Shown piece after piece: positions 14,023-22,426 of a stretch of 36,233 nt of DNA (its first letter is position 1; each line of letters begins with the position of its first letter). A program made the translations under genes and the position numbers. The stretch covers positions 1 through 36,233 of the forward strand of contig JBEKTY010000080.1 in assembly GCA_049515555.1 (NCBI GenBank). Direction: 5' to 3'. This stretch comes from JBEKTY01 sp049515555 (GTDB lineage Bacteria; Planctomycetota; Planctomycetia; Pirellulales; Thermoguttaceae). Under the pieces are notes generated by a model. It searched no databases. It was not told the origin of the DNA and saw only the letters and a program-made list of their open reading frames with translations.

Positions 14023-16527
14023 TTATCCGGCGACCCGATCGGCCTCGGCGAAGGCCCCGGCGAGCGCATCGGAGGCCGCCTCGAAATGGGGGCCGCCGAG
14101 CTGCTGGCCGCCCGCCGGGGCGGCGTCGGGAAACCACCGCGCCCACAGGGCCAGGAACGCAGGCACCAGGATCGTGCGAATGATGAACGTATCCAGCAGC
14201 ACGCCCAGGGCCAGCGAGAAACCCAGCTCGAACATGCTGCGGAGCGAGCCGGTGAGCATCGAGCTGAACGTGCCGGCCATGATCACGCCGCAACTGGTAA
14301 TGATCCCCCCCGTCCGGGCCACGGCGAACCGCAGCCCTTCCAACGCGCCCCGCCGCCGCTGCTCCTCGAACACCCGGGTGACCAGGTAGATGTTGTAGTC
14401 CTCGCCCACGGCCACCAGGATGACGAACAAGAAAGTGGGCAGCTTCCAGTCCAGCCCTTGGAACGTAGCGCCGAACAGCCAAGCGAAGAACAGCTTGGTC
14501 AGCCCCATGCTCACCACATAGCCGAACAGCACGGTGAAGATCAGGTACAAGGAGATGACCGGCCGGCGGAGCAGGAACACCAGCACCCCCAAGACGGCGA
14601 TCGAGACCAACAGCGCAATGCGGAACGAGTCGCTGGTGTTCACCGCCTCGAGGTCCCGGATGCCGGGCGTAATCCCGATCAGGTCGAAGCTCGTGTTGTG
14701 CCAGGCGGAGCTCGGATCGACCTCCCGCTCGTGCAGCAGCCGCTCGATCGCGCCCAGCAGCCGCCGGCTCTCGTGCGAGAAGGGCGGGTACTGGCAGACC
14801 AGGTCCAGGCGGGTCACGTCGCCGGGATAGTCGGGCTGCGCGGAGAGAAACACGGCCCGGGCGCGGGGATTGCGCAGGGCCAGCGTATTCCGCCGCGCCG
14901 CCGCCGTGAAGGGGCCCAGCGTCAGCGGCCCGCCCAGCGGGTTGGTCAGGCTGCGAACGCTCAACACCGGATGCGTCTCGGCGCCTTGGCTGTCAACGTA
15001 CGTGAAGTCGTTCAGTTCCCTGCTCAACAGCGAGATGTGCCGCCGGGCCTCACGGCCGTCGAAGTTGGTGCCCGGGCGGTGGGCCAGGACAATGATCGGC
15101 CCCGTCTCGCCCACGGGAAAGAACCGCTCCAGAAGCCGCATTCCCTGCACGCTGGGGCGGTCGTCGCTCAGCTCGCTGAGCATGTCGTAGGTCACCGGGA
15201 CCGACAGGCCCTGGTACGCCGGCCAGGCCAGCAGCAGGAAGCTGCCGGCGAGGATCAGGCCCGGATGGCGGACGATGGTGCGGGCGATGGTTTCCCACAG
15301 CCACCCGCGCCAGCCGGCCTGCGCGGCGCCGGAGTCGGCGGCGGCGAGCGGGGACTGTCCCGATTTTCGTCCGACGAAAATGGGACTGTCCCCTTCAGGG
15401 CAGCGGCCGGTCTTCGCCCGCCCCACGCCGAAAGGCCAGAACACGCTCCGGCCCAGGGCCCGCAGCAGGGCCGGCGCCGCGGTCAGACACGCCGCCAGGG
15501 CCACCACCAGCGACAAGGCGATCGTCGGCCCGCCCGAGCGGTACTTGCCGAAATCGGCAAACAGCATCGTGCCCAGCCCCAGGATCGTGGTCATGGCGCT
15601 GCCCGCCAGGGCATGGCCGGTCCGGCTGAGGGCCTCCTGGATGGCCTCGGCCGGCGCCAGGCCCCGCTCCAGCTCCTCGCGATACCGCGCAATCAGGAAC
15701 AGGCAATAATCGGTGGCCGCCCCGAACAGAATCACCACGATGAAGATTTCCGTGGTCTTGAAGACCTTGTAATCGAACCAGCCGCTCACTTGCGACCAGC
15801 GGGCCAGAATCGCAATCAGGTCGCACGAGACGAAGAACGACATCACGATGGCCAACAGCGGCACGACGACCAGCCCCGGGGCCCGATATACCAGCAACAA
15901 GATGCTCACGACCAACACGATCGTCGTCCACTCCGTGTTGCGGATGCTCTCGGCCGAGGCGAAGAGCATGTCCGTGCCCACGGCCGCCGTGCCGGTCACG
16001 CCCACCTCAAGCCCCTTGGGAAAACCCTCTTCCTGCCGCAGGCGCTCGAGGGTCTTGTAGACCCGGTCGATGAAGGCCATGTTGCCGACCTCCATGAACT
16101 CGTTGCTGAGTTGCAGGATGACGAGCACGGCCTGACCGTTAGGACCGACGCGACTCACCAGGGCATGGCCCAGCACAGGTTCGTCGCAGCTCAACACGGA
16201 GGCCACCGGCGAGGACTCGCCCGGCTTGGGCGCAAAGGTCTCTGCCAGCTTGGCGGCCACGGCGTAGTCTTCCTCGCGGAGCCGGCCCTTGGGCCGGCCC
16301 ACCACCAGGACCAGCTCGCTCTTGGATTCCGCCGCGGGAAAGGCCTGCGCCATGAGCTTCTCGCCCCGGACGCTGGTCATCCGCGGGGGCAGGTACGCGA
16401 AATCGCCGTCCCGGGTAATGTCGTCCCAGCGGGGGGCCACAAGCTTCAGCCCCACCAGAACGGCAACCCACGCCAAGAGGACGATCAACCAGTGACGGGA
16501 AACGAAACTCGCCAGACGTACAAACAT
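14023..16527 (-). CDS. MMPL-family (RND superfamily) transporter
   Basis: 834 residues from the ATG at 16527 (MFVRLASFVSRHWLIVLLAW), where the first membrane helix begins; the upstream in-frame extension is rejected. It shows the duplicated RND plan: helix 1, an extracytoplasmic domain, a six-helix bundle with GAATDYCLFLIARYREELE, then a second half with another extracytoplasmic loop and GEDYNIYLVTRVFEEQ. The two DY motifs are the MmpL-type proton-relay signature. It probably exports a lipid or lipophilic compound at the cytoplasmic membrane. Hopanoid HpnN was considered, but the sequence looks more like generic MMPL. Between the halves, a 44-bp repeat at 15350-15393 adds a short in-frame cytoplasmic insert. 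No partner periplasmic protein is adjacent. Confidence 0.88.
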   Translation of the reverse strand: MFVRLASFVSRHWLIVLLAWVAVLVGLKLVAPRWDDITRDGDFAYLPPRMTSVRGEKLMAQAFPAAESKSELVLVVGRPKGRLREEDYAVAAKLAETFAPKPGESSPVASVLSCDEPVLGHALVSRVGPNGQAVLVILQLSNEFMEVGNMAFIDRVYKTLERLRQEEGFPKGLEVGVTGTAAVGTDMLFASAESIRNTEWTTIVLVVSILLLVYRAPGLVVVPLLAIVMSFFVSCDLIAILARWSQVSGWFDYKVFKTTEIFIVVILFGAATDYCLFLIARYREELERGLAPAEAIQEALSRTGHALAGSAMTTILGLGTMLFADFGKYRSGGPTIALSLVVALAACLTAAPALLRALGRSVFWPFGVGRAKTGRCPEGDSPIFVGRKSGQSPLAAADSGAAQAGWRGWLWETIARTIVRHPGLILAGSFLLLAWPAYQGLSVPVTYDMLSELSDDRPSVQGMRLLERFFPVGETGPIIVLAHRPGTNFDGREARRHISLLSRELNDFTYVDSQGAETHPVLSVRSLTNPLGGPLTLGPFTAAARRNTLALRNPRARAVFLSAQPDYPGDVTRLDLVCQYPPFSHESRRLLGAIERLLHEREVDPSSAWHNTSFDLIGITPGIRDLEAVNTSDSFRIALLVSIAVLGVLVFLLRRPVISLYLIFTVLFGYVVSMGLTKLFFAWLFGATFQGLDWKLPTFLFVILVAVGEDYNIYLVTRVFEEQRRRGALEGLRFAVARTGGIITSCGVIMAGTFSSMLTGSLRSMFELGFSLALGVLLDTFIIRTILVPAFLALWARWFPDAAPAGGQQLGGPHFEAASDALAGAFAEADRVAG
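15350..15393. repeat. GGGGACTGTCCC inverted repeat, copy 2, inside the MMPL gene
   Basis: 44 bp: GGGGACTGTCCCGATTTTCG / TCCGA / CGAAAATGGGACTGTCCCC. It is read in frame in the linker between the two halves of the transporter. It has the same length and design as 4587-4630. Confidence 0.88.
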
Positions 16528-16628
16528 ACCAGTAGTCTTACCAAATCCTTGGTCCGAGTGCAAGACTTCCGAGAACGCCCCGACCTCACAGATTGCGTAG
16601 ACTACCCATATTCTGGCATAACGCCTCG

Positions 16629-17345
16629 TCAATGGCCATGAAACATCGGTTCCCCGTGCGTCTGGATACGTGCTTTGATCCATTCCATGCGGTGGGCCTT
16701 CTTCTCAGCGTCGTAGTTGGCAAACTCCGGTAGCAGCCACTTGCACTTGGGGTCGAAGCCTTCGTCCAGGATCCTTGCCATGATGTCCATGTCGATACCT
16801 TCGTCGGCTGCAATGCGCTTCCACTCTTTCTTACTAGTATCACCCATCCCATAGGCATCGATGGCCCGAATCATTTCGTGGTAGATGCGGCATCTCGTGC
16901 CTTCCCCAAGTCCCCACTTGACACTGCCGCCACCTGATGTCTCTCCCTCGTAGAGTAAGACAATGGCCAGGGCGACCAGCAGCATGGCGGCTACCCCACC
17001 GCCGATGTACCAGGCCTTAAGCGATCTGGCCTTCGACTTTTGGCGGCCTGGGGCGGCGACGGTCCGCGGCGCCGGTTTCGCCCTGGCCCTGGCCGTTTTC
17101 GCCTTGGCCGCGGCTGGTTTCTTCACCGGCAGACTGGCCGAGCTCAGATCGGCGAAGAAATCCGTCTCACCGGATTCTGGTTCAATAGCTAACTCATTGG
17201 TGGGGTCATCCGCCGGATCGGAACCAGACTCCTCGGGTACCTCGAACGTGGCTTTGCACTTCGGACAGGCGAGCCGTCGCCCCTGAAACTCGCTTCTTAC
17301 CGAGAGCTTGCGTTGACACTGGGGACACGAGATCACACGGCTCAC
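16629..17345 (-). CDS. MJ0042-type zinc-ribbon, single-pass membrane protein
   Basis: 238 residues if started at the GTG at 17345, preceded by AAAGG about 7 nt upstream. The longer frame to 17492 has no family-like sequence. The N-terminal zinc ribbon is CPQCQRKL...CPKCKATFEV (two CxxC pairs, about residues 6-32). An acidic Ser/Asp/Glu-rich linker, an Ala/Lys/Arg-rich basic stretch, one transmembrane helix (about residues 108-126, AWYIGGGVAAMLLVALAIVLLY) and a soluble C-terminal domain follow. This layout is frequent in planctomycete proteins of unknown function. The C-terminal 110 residues include KKEWKRIAADEGIDMDIM and match no family I recognise. A TATATT hexamer (17374-17379, reverse strand) may be its -10. 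Confidence 0.72.
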   Translation of the reverse strand: MSRVISCPQCQRKLSVRSEFQGRRLACPKCKATFEVPEESGSDPADDPTNELAIEPESGETDFFADLSSASLPVKKPAAAKAKTARARAKPAPRTVAAPGRQKSKARSLKAWYIGGGVAAMLLVALAIVLLYEGETSGGGSVKWGLGEGTRCRIYHEMIRAIDAYGMGDTSKKEWKRIAADEGIDMDIMARILDEGFDPKCKWLLPEFANYDAEKKAHRMEWIKARIQTHGEPMFHGH

Positions 17346-17540
17346 GGAAACACCTTTACGTTTGCCCGGCACGAATATACTGTCTCCTACACAAGGATAA
17401 GCTAAACCGATCGCCGCGGAAAGTACCGAAATGTTCCGGCCGTTTCTGTGGAAACTGCCGTTGCCTGTTTTGCCGAGTTTTGGGATAACCACGCCGCCCA
17501 GCGGCCCTAACTAGCCCCTTGGAAACTGCTGGTTCATGGT

Positions 17541-17575
17541 CCCCTCTCCCTCCGGGAGAGGGTTAGGGTGAGGGG
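17541..17575. repeat. CCCTCTCCCTCCGGGAGAGGG palindromic repeat
   Basis: CCCCTCTCCCTCC-GGGAGAGGGTTAGGGTGAGGGG hairpin in the divergent region between the zinc-ribbon protein and the glycosyltransferase. It is related to 8925-8955. Similar sequences are widespread dispersed palindromes in many high-GC genomes. Confidence 0.75.
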
Positions 17576-17766
17576 GCACCAGCGAGGATTCTGCTTTGCC
17601 GATTTGTAGGCCCAGCGTGGATTCCCTTCACCCCGGCCCTTTCGCGGCAGGAGCGGGGGACTGCTCGCGGAGCCCTCCCGGCCTTCCTCTCTTGGACTTC
17701 TTGTATCAGCCCGTCGCGCGGGACTTCCCCAACCGGCTGGAGCGGCCGCCCGGTGAGTGCCGGCCG

Positions 17767-18987
17767 ATGGCCCGCCGCGGCCTGTTGCTGTTGGGGCTGG
17801 TGGTGCTGTGCCTCCTGCCGCGTGCGGCCATGGCCTGGAAGATGAGCGGTATTTGTCCCGACGCGATCTTGTATTTTCGCCTGGCCGAATGCCTCGACGA
17901 GGGCCGGCTGCACGAGGCCCTGGCGACCTTGCCCCTGAATTTGTATCCGGTCATATTGATGTTGCTGCATCGAGCGGGCCTGCCGTGGGAGTTTGCCGGC
18001 ACGGCCTGGGGCGTGCTGATCTCCAGTTGTACCGTGCTGCCCCTGTACGGTTGGGTCCGCCGGCAGTTCGACGACCGTGTGGCCTTGGCGGCCGGTCTGG
18101 TCTACGCCTTGCACCAGGGCCTCGTCCGCTGGAGTCCCGAGATCATTCGCGACCCGACGTTCTGGTTCTTGTTCAGCCTTGGCTTGTACTTAATGTGGCG
18201 AGCGATCGCGGAGGGCCGCCGGTGGCTGTTCCTGGCGGCCGGGCTGGCCGTCACGCTGGCCTGCCTGACCCGCTTCGAGGCCCTGGTGCTCCTGATCCCG
18301 CTGGGGCTGTGGTCGCTGGGCCGGTTCAGGGCCTGCCCCCAGTTGCGCCGACGGCTGCTCGTTGGCGTGACCCTTTCGATCGCCGTCTTTCCCATGCTGC
18401 TGACGCTGGGCTGGGTGCTCTGGTTTCGCGGCGAGGGGCCGAGCCGGCTCGTCCGGCTCCAGCCTCTGGAGCTGGCCGGCACCTGGGCCCGCTCCGGACC
18501 GCCTGTGTGGCACGCCCTGAGGGACGAAGGGCGTGGCGAACCCGCTAATCACGCCCTTCGCTACGCTCAGGGACGTGCCACCCCTTACGACGTTGACGTG
18601 ACCCAACCACCTCCGCCGGCCTCCTATCTGCCCGGGGCCCAAGCCTTGCCACTGGCCAAGCGGCTCGAGCGTTTCTGGCTGGGCCTGGTGAAGGGGATGA
18701 CGCCGCTGTTTCTTCTTATTTCGCTGGGCGGCCTTGCCCGCTGGCGGCACGTTTGGAAGCGCTGGGATTACCAGCCGTTGTTTTATTCCTCGCTCGTGAT
18801 TCTGCTGGCGATCTGGGTCCACCTGTGGTGGTCTGACGAGGCCGGCCAGCGCTATTTCCTGCCCGTGGCGGTCATGTCGCTGCCGTTTGCGGCCCTGGGG
18901 CTGATGGAATGCTCGGAAATCCTGATGCGGCTCGCGCGACATGTAGGGTGGGTCGATCGCAGCGCGCCCCACCACACGAACTCATAG
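17767..18987 (+). CDS. GT-C fold membrane glycosyltransferase (ArnT/PMT-like), 3' part cut off by a repeat
   Basis: 406 residues from the ATG at 17767, which places the first membrane helix at the N-terminus; the frame is open back to 17596 without family-like sequence. Seen directly: many hydrophobic helices and an early luminal loop with CPDAILYFRLAE, fitting the acidic catalytic loop of polyprenyl-phosphate-sugar-dependent GT-C enzymes, followed by RRQFDDRVAL. It probably transfers a sugar from a lipid carrier at the outer face of the membrane. Two repeat elements are translated: 18507-18581 in a loop, and 18943-19026 at the end. The second element supplies the last residues (VGWVDRSAPHHTNS) and the TAG stop. 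The same frame continues beyond the element with another membrane helix and a soluble domain (next entry), so this ORF is probably truncated. Confidence 0.75.
   Translation: MARRGLLLLGLVVLCLLPRAAMAWKMSGICPDAILYFRLAECLDEGRLHEALATLPLNLYPVILMLLHRAGLPWEFAGTAWGVLISSCTVLPLYGWVRRQFDDRVALAAGLVYALHQGLVRWSPEIIRDPTFWFLFSLGLYLMWRAIAEGRRWLFLAAGLAVTLACLTRFEALVLLIPLGLWSLGRFRACPQLRRRLLVGVTLSIAVFPMLLTLGWVLWFRGEGPSRLVRLQPLELAGTWARSGPPVWHALRDEGRGEPANHALRYAQGRATPYDVDVTQPPPPASYLPGAQALPLAKRLERFWLGLVKGMTPLFLLISLGGLARWRHVWKRWDYQPLFYSSLVILLAIWVHLWWSDEAGQRYFLPVAVMSLPFAALGLMECSEILMRLARHVGWVDRSAPHHTNS
18507..18581. repeat. GTGGCACG...CAGGGACGTGCCAC inverted repeat, copy 1
   Basis: Arms GTGGCACGCCCTGAGGGACGAAGGGCGTG and CACGCCCTTCGCTACGCTCAGGGACGTGCCAC, read in frame inside the glycosyltransferase gene. 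Confidence 0.85.
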
Positions 18988-19026
18988 CAAAGGGCGGGGG
19001 GGCTCGCTGCGCTCGACCCACCCTAC
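18943..19026. repeat. GTAGGGTGGGTCGA inverted repeat carrying a stop codon
   Basis: 84 bp (28 codons). Left arm is GTAGGGTGGGTCGATCGCAGCGCGCCCC and right arm is GGGGCTCGCTGCGCTCGACCCACCCTAC. The loop contains TAG at 18985-18987 in the glycosyltransferase frame. A related element is at 31410. Confidence 0.88.
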
Positions 19027-19494
19027 GTGCTCCCGTCCGTCGTCGCTGTGCTTCCGGCAGCCCTGTTCGCGCTGACCAGCTTGGTGCTTCTGGCGGGGCT
19101 CGACTGCCGGTTCCGCGCGGCATCGGTCGAGTTGGGGCATTGGGCGGGGCGGCAGTTCGGACCGTCGCCCTTGCTGTTGGGACCCGAGGGTGTGGTGCAG
19201 GTGGTGGGCTACTACGGTCGGGGCCGCTGCGAATCGTTCCGCGACGACGAGTCCGACGGCTCGATCATCGCCCGCGCCGGCCGGCTGCGGCCCGACCTGG
19301 TCCTGTTGCCGGCGGTGCGAAAGCTGCCCGGCGACAATGCCCCGTTGTTGGGCCGGATCGAGGACCTCGGCTTCCAGCAGGTCGATCGGTCGCAGTTCAG
19401 CGGCGGATGCCGCAAGGTGCTGGTCCTGGCCCGATGCCGGCCGGCGGAGCAGGTGGCGAGTGGTGAGTGGCGAGTGGTGAGTGGCGAGTGGTGA
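19027..19494 (+). pseudogene. C-terminal remainder of the interrupted glycosyltransferase
   Basis: This is in the same reading frame as the preceding glycosyltransferase ORF, separated only by the 84-bp repeat. It begins at the repeat edge (VLPSVVAVLPAALFALTSLV) with a membrane helix, then a soluble domain of about 110 residues (GPEGVVQVVGYYGRGRCESF...LRPDLVLLP). This fits the periplasmic C-terminal tail of GT-C proteins. The GTG at 19027 could be a start, but no ribosome site is seen, so it is more likely the severed 3' end of one gene or is reached only by stop readthrough. The last dozen residues are translated heptamers (19452 onward). Confidence 0.65.
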
Positions 19495-19567
19495 GTTGAA
19501 AGCTGATAGCTGACCGCTGACCGCTGACCGCTCAGAACTGACAACCGACAACTGACAACCGACAACT
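19452..19567. repeat. Three consecutive heptanucleotide arrays
   Basis: GTGGCGA/GTGGTGA units (19452-19497), TGACCGC units (about 19511-19532) and TGACAAC/CGACAAC units (about 19538-19567) run in series. They fill the gap before the WecA-like gene. Confidence 0.9.
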
Positions 19568-19597
19568 GGCCCTGGCAAGGATGCCAGGCTTTGGGCA

Positions 19598-21853
19598 ATG
19601 GATTGCAAGTGGCTGGCGCTGCTGATCCCGGTGGGGGCGGCCTTTATCGCCTGTTGGGGCCTCACGCCGCTGGTGCGGCTCCTGGCCCGCCGGGCCGGCG
19701 TAATGGCCTACCCCGATGCCGTGCGGCGGCTGCACGCCGCACCCGTGCCCCTCGGCGGCGGCCTGTCGGTGTATCTGGCCCTGCTGGCCGGCTTGGCCCT
19801 GGCACTGGTCTGCCAGCCGGTAGAGCATGAGAAACTGTGGCAGTTGGCCCGCGTCATAATTCCGGCGGCCGGCCTGGCCTGCCTCTTCGGCGCCGCCGAC
19901 GATTGCCGCGACCTCCATCCCCGGCTCAAGCTGTGCCTGCAATTGCTGGCCATAATGCCGGTCCTGGCGGCGCACTGCTCGATCGACGTGATCGCGCTGT
20001 TCTATTGGCAGATCGACCTGGGATGGCTGGGCGTCCCGCTCACCGTCTTGTGGCTGCTGGGCTGTATCAATGCCCTCAACCTGATCGACGGCATGGACGG
20101 CCTGGCCTCGATGATCGGCCTGTCGATCGCGGTCATGGTGGGCATCATCGCGCTGGGCACGGGCAACCCGCACGTCTCGGTGGTGGCCCTGCTCCTGGCC
20201 GGCGGGCTGGCCGGGTTCCTGGTCTACAACCGGCCGCCGGCCAGTATCTTCCTGGGCGACTCGGGCAGTACGATGATCGGCCTGTGCATCGGCATCCTCG
20301 GCATCCAAGGGAGCGTGAAGACCTCGGCCACGCTGGCCATTACCGCCCCCGCCGTGGTCATGACCCTGCCCATGTTCGACGTGCTGCTGGCCGTGGTGCG
20401 GCGGCGGCTGACCGGCCGGCCCATCGAGTTGGGCGACCGGCAGCACATTCACCACCGCCTGTTGGATCGCGGTTTGAGTCCCTGGCAGGTGCTGTGCGTG
20501 ATCGTGGCCTTTTGCCTGGCCACGGGCGCGGCGGCCGCGGCCGCCGTCGCCCTCCGCATGGACGCCCTGGCCTGGGTCGCGGCCACGGCCCTGGTGGCGC
20601 TGATGGTCCGCCTGCGCCTGTTCGGCAACCACGAGCTGCGCCTGATCCGTCACAGCCTCCGCCACGGCTTTGTGGGCCGAGTGCTTCATGGTCGGGTGGA
20701 AGCGGCAGAGAAGGGATTGGGGATTGGGGATTGGGGATTGGAGGAGCCGGCCATCGGCGAAAAGGGATTAGGGATTGGGGATTGGGGATTGGAACAGGGT
20801 ATTGCTCGTCCACCCGCCTCCTCTTGCAGCGAGGGTGGCACGTCCCTGAGCGCAGCGAAGGGCGTGGTTTCCAGGCCCCTCACGCCCTTCGTTCCTCAGG
20901 GACGTGCCACCCAAGCCTATCGACCTCATCCTTCATCCCTCATCCTTCCGCCTTCCGCCTTCCGCCTTCCGCCTTCATTCGACCTGGACGTGGGCATCGT
21001 ATATACGCACGAGCGCGAGTTGATCGGCCCCTTGGTTTCGACCTTGAAGGCCTCGGCCCCCGGGCTGCGGGTCCGATTGCTGCTGGTCGATAACGATTCG
21101 GCCGGCGGGGTGGCGCCCTGGAGCCATGTGCTGCCCGACACGCTGGTCTTGCACAATTCCAGCCGGCTGGGCTACGCGGCCAATTTGAACCGCATCTTGG
21201 CGGCCTCGGCCGCGCGTTACGTGCTGCTGCTGAACACGGATATGTTCTTCGAGCCGCGGGAGCTATGCTTGGCCCGCATGACCGCCTTCATGGACGCCCG
21301 TCCCGATTGCGGCGTGGCCGGCTGCCGGCTGTACCATGCCGACGGCCAGGAGGCCTGGGCCGCCCGCCGCTTCCAGACCCTGCCGGTCCTGCTGGCCCGC
21401 CGCTTCGGCCTGGGCCGGCTGATGCAAGGCACGCTGGATCGCTACCTCTATCGCGACCGCGATCCGGCCGATTGGTTCCAGTGCGAATGGCTTTCCGGCT
21501 GCTTTCTAATGCTGCGCCGCGCGGCATACCAGCAGGTGGGGCCGTTGGACGAGCGCTTTGGCAAGTATTTCGAGGACGTCGACCTGTGCCTGCGAATGGC
21601 CCTGGCCGGCTGGAAGGTCATGTACCACGGCGGCACAAGCTGCTATCACATCGAGCAGCGCGGCAGCCGCCGCCTGCTGTCACGCGACGGCCTGCGGCAC
21701 GCCCGCGCGTATCTCATGTGGCTCAGAAAATGGGGCCCGCTCGGAAGCCGGGGAAAGGTGAGCAGGCGAGCAGTTGAGCAGGTGATCAGCCGCCCTTCCC
21801 CCTTCCACGTTCATCCTTACGGCGAAGTTGCAGCGACGCAGGAGGAACACTAA
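19598..21853 (+). CDS. WecA/TagO-like phosphoglycosyltransferase joined to a GT2 glycosyltransferase
   Basis: 751 residues with two enzymes in one frame. Residues 1 to about 365 are a polytopic MraY/WecA-type UDP-sugar:undecaprenyl-phosphate sugar-1-phosphate transferase. Visible signatures are DAVRRLHAAPVPLGGGLSV, GAADDCRDLHPRLK, NALNLIDGMDGLAS, IFLGDSGSTMIGL and HIHHRLLDRG (the HIHH motif is WecA-like rather than MraY). Residues from about 465 to 725 are a soluble GT-A family 2 transferase resembling rhamnosyltransferases: RVRLLLVDNDS, LLLNTDMFF (DXD-like) and FGKYFEDVDLCLRMALAGW. The linker (about 366-460) is translated repeat DNA: GGGGATT heptamers, a GTGGCACG inverted repeat and CTTCCGC heptamers. 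The last 10-12 residues and the stop lie in a large palindrome. It would start and extend a surface polysaccharide on undecaprenyl phosphate. Separate translation of the GT2 part is possible, but no good internal start is seen. Confidence 0.85.
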   Translation: MDCKWLALLIPVGAAFIACWGLTPLVRLLARRAGVMAYPDAVRRLHAAPVPLGGGLSVYLALLAGLALALVCQPVEHEKLWQLARVIIPAAGLACLFGAADDCRDLHPRLKLCLQLLAIMPVLAAHCSIDVIALFYWQIDLGWLGVPLTVLWLLGCINALNLIDGMDGLASMIGLSIAVMVGIIALGTGNPHVSVVALLLAGGLAGFLVYNRPPASIFLGDSGSTMIGLCIGILGIQGSVKTSATLAITAPAVVMTLPMFDVLLAVVRRRLTGRPIELGDRQHIHHRLLDRGLSPWQVLCVIVAFCLATGAAAAAAVALRMDALAWVAATALVALMVRLRLFGNHELRLIRHSLRHGFVGRVLHGRVEAAEKGLGIGDWGLEEPAIGEKGLGIGDWGLEQGIARPPASSCSEGGTSLSAAKGVVSRPLTPFVPQGRATQAYRPHPSSLILPPSAFRLPPSFDLDVGIVYTHERELIGPLVSTLKASAPGLRVRLLLVDNDSAGGVAPWSHVLPDTLVLHNSSRLGYAANLNRILAASAARYVLLLNTDMFFEPRELCLARMTAFMDARPDCGVAGCRLYHADGQEAWAARRFQTLPVLLARRFGLGRLMQGTLDRYLYRDRDPADWFQCEWLSGCFLMLRRAAYQQVGPLDERFGKYFEDVDLCLRMALAGWKVMYHGGTSCYHIEQRGSRRLLSRDGLRHARAYLMWLRKWGPLGSRGKVSRRAVEQVISRPSPFHVHPYGEVAATQEEH
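20713..20792. repeat. Heptanucleotide arrays (GGGGATT), two blocks
   Basis: Blocks at about 20713-20740 and 20764-20792, each 3-4 units of GGGGATT, are translated as repeated GIGDWGL in the linker of the fused ORF. Confidence 0.92.
20834..20912. repeat. GTGGCACG...CAGGGACGTGCCAC inverted repeat, copy 2
   Basis: GGTGGCACGTCCCTGAGCGCAGCGAAGGGCGTG ... CACGCCCTTCGTTCCTCAGGGACGTGCCACC. It is translated in the linker of the WecA-GT2 ORF. Confidence 0.88.
20944..20977. repeat. Heptanucleotide array (CTTCCGC)
   Basis: Four 7-nt CTTCCGC units, the reverse complement of the GCGGAAG repeats at 2423, directly before the GT2 domain. Confidence 0.9.
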
Positions 21854-21906
21854 TCAGCGCTAATTAGCGCTGATTATTGTTACTCCTGCGTCGCAGCAAC
21901 TTCGCC
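21821..21906. repeat. 86-bp near-perfect palindrome at the end of the WecA-GT2 ORF
   Basis: The two 43-nt halves (GGCGAAGTTGCAGCGACGCAGG... and its inverse) differ at three positions and meet at AATT (21862-21865) without a loop. The palindrome contains the TAA stop of the upstream ORF (21851-21853). It may act as a terminator. Confidence 0.9.
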
Positions 21907-22426
21907 CGAAGCATGAACGCGGAAGCGGGAATAGGGGGCCGGGAGCGGGTGGGTGAAAATTGGTCGAGGGTGATCCGGTATGGACTGGCCCCTCTTGTTC
22001 CGATAACGGTGTACTGGCTGAACCGCAAAGCGGTTTAACAACAGGGTTGCCGCGCAGCGGCTACCCCGGGTGGCCGTTTTGGCAGCCCGTTGAACCCTGT
22101 AAGGGTTCCACAGGGGATCGTGCAAACCCTACAGGGTTGCAACCGCTATTTCAATCCTGGTCCCAGGGTGGCGCTTCGCGGCTTCGCCGCTTCGCTTACC
22201 CTGATACGATATGTGACGCTTTCAGCGTCCGGTCGAGGCGGCCCAGGCGGAACAGGGACGAAGAAGCGCCAGGTACCATTTGTGAGGCGGGCGACTGTTC
22301 GATAGGCGAAAGGAAGGGATTGGGGATTAGGGATTGGGCATTGGGGAATGACGCGGGGACGCGGAGACAAGGAGAAGAAGCCCCAAGCCACTAGCCACCA
22401 CCGCCAAGACCCAAGACCCAAGACCG
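21854..22426. other. Convergent intergenic region rich in short hairpins
   Basis: 573 nt between convergent stops with no supported gene. Small palindromes follow one another: AACCGCAAAGCGGTT (about 22020), GAACCCTGTAAGGGTTC (about 22092), CAACCCTGTAGGGTTTG on the reverse strand (about 22122-22140), GCGCTTCGCGGCTTCGCCGCTTCGC (about 22171) and GACGCTTTCAGCGTC (about 22215). A GGGGATT-type heptamer block is at about 22318-22347. Confidence 0.6.

Noticed and set aside
14023..16527. Hopanoid transporter HpnN, suggested by the hpn genes in the window
   Set aside because: It is about 10 kb from hpnCDE with unrelated genes between, and the DY motifs and halves fit general MMPL proteins; no specific HpnN feature seen.
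14086..16641. 851-codon open frame antisense to the MMPL transporter
   Set aside because: Shadow of a high-GC gene; Gln/Arg/His-rich with no domain, whereas the reverse strand has clear RND motifs.
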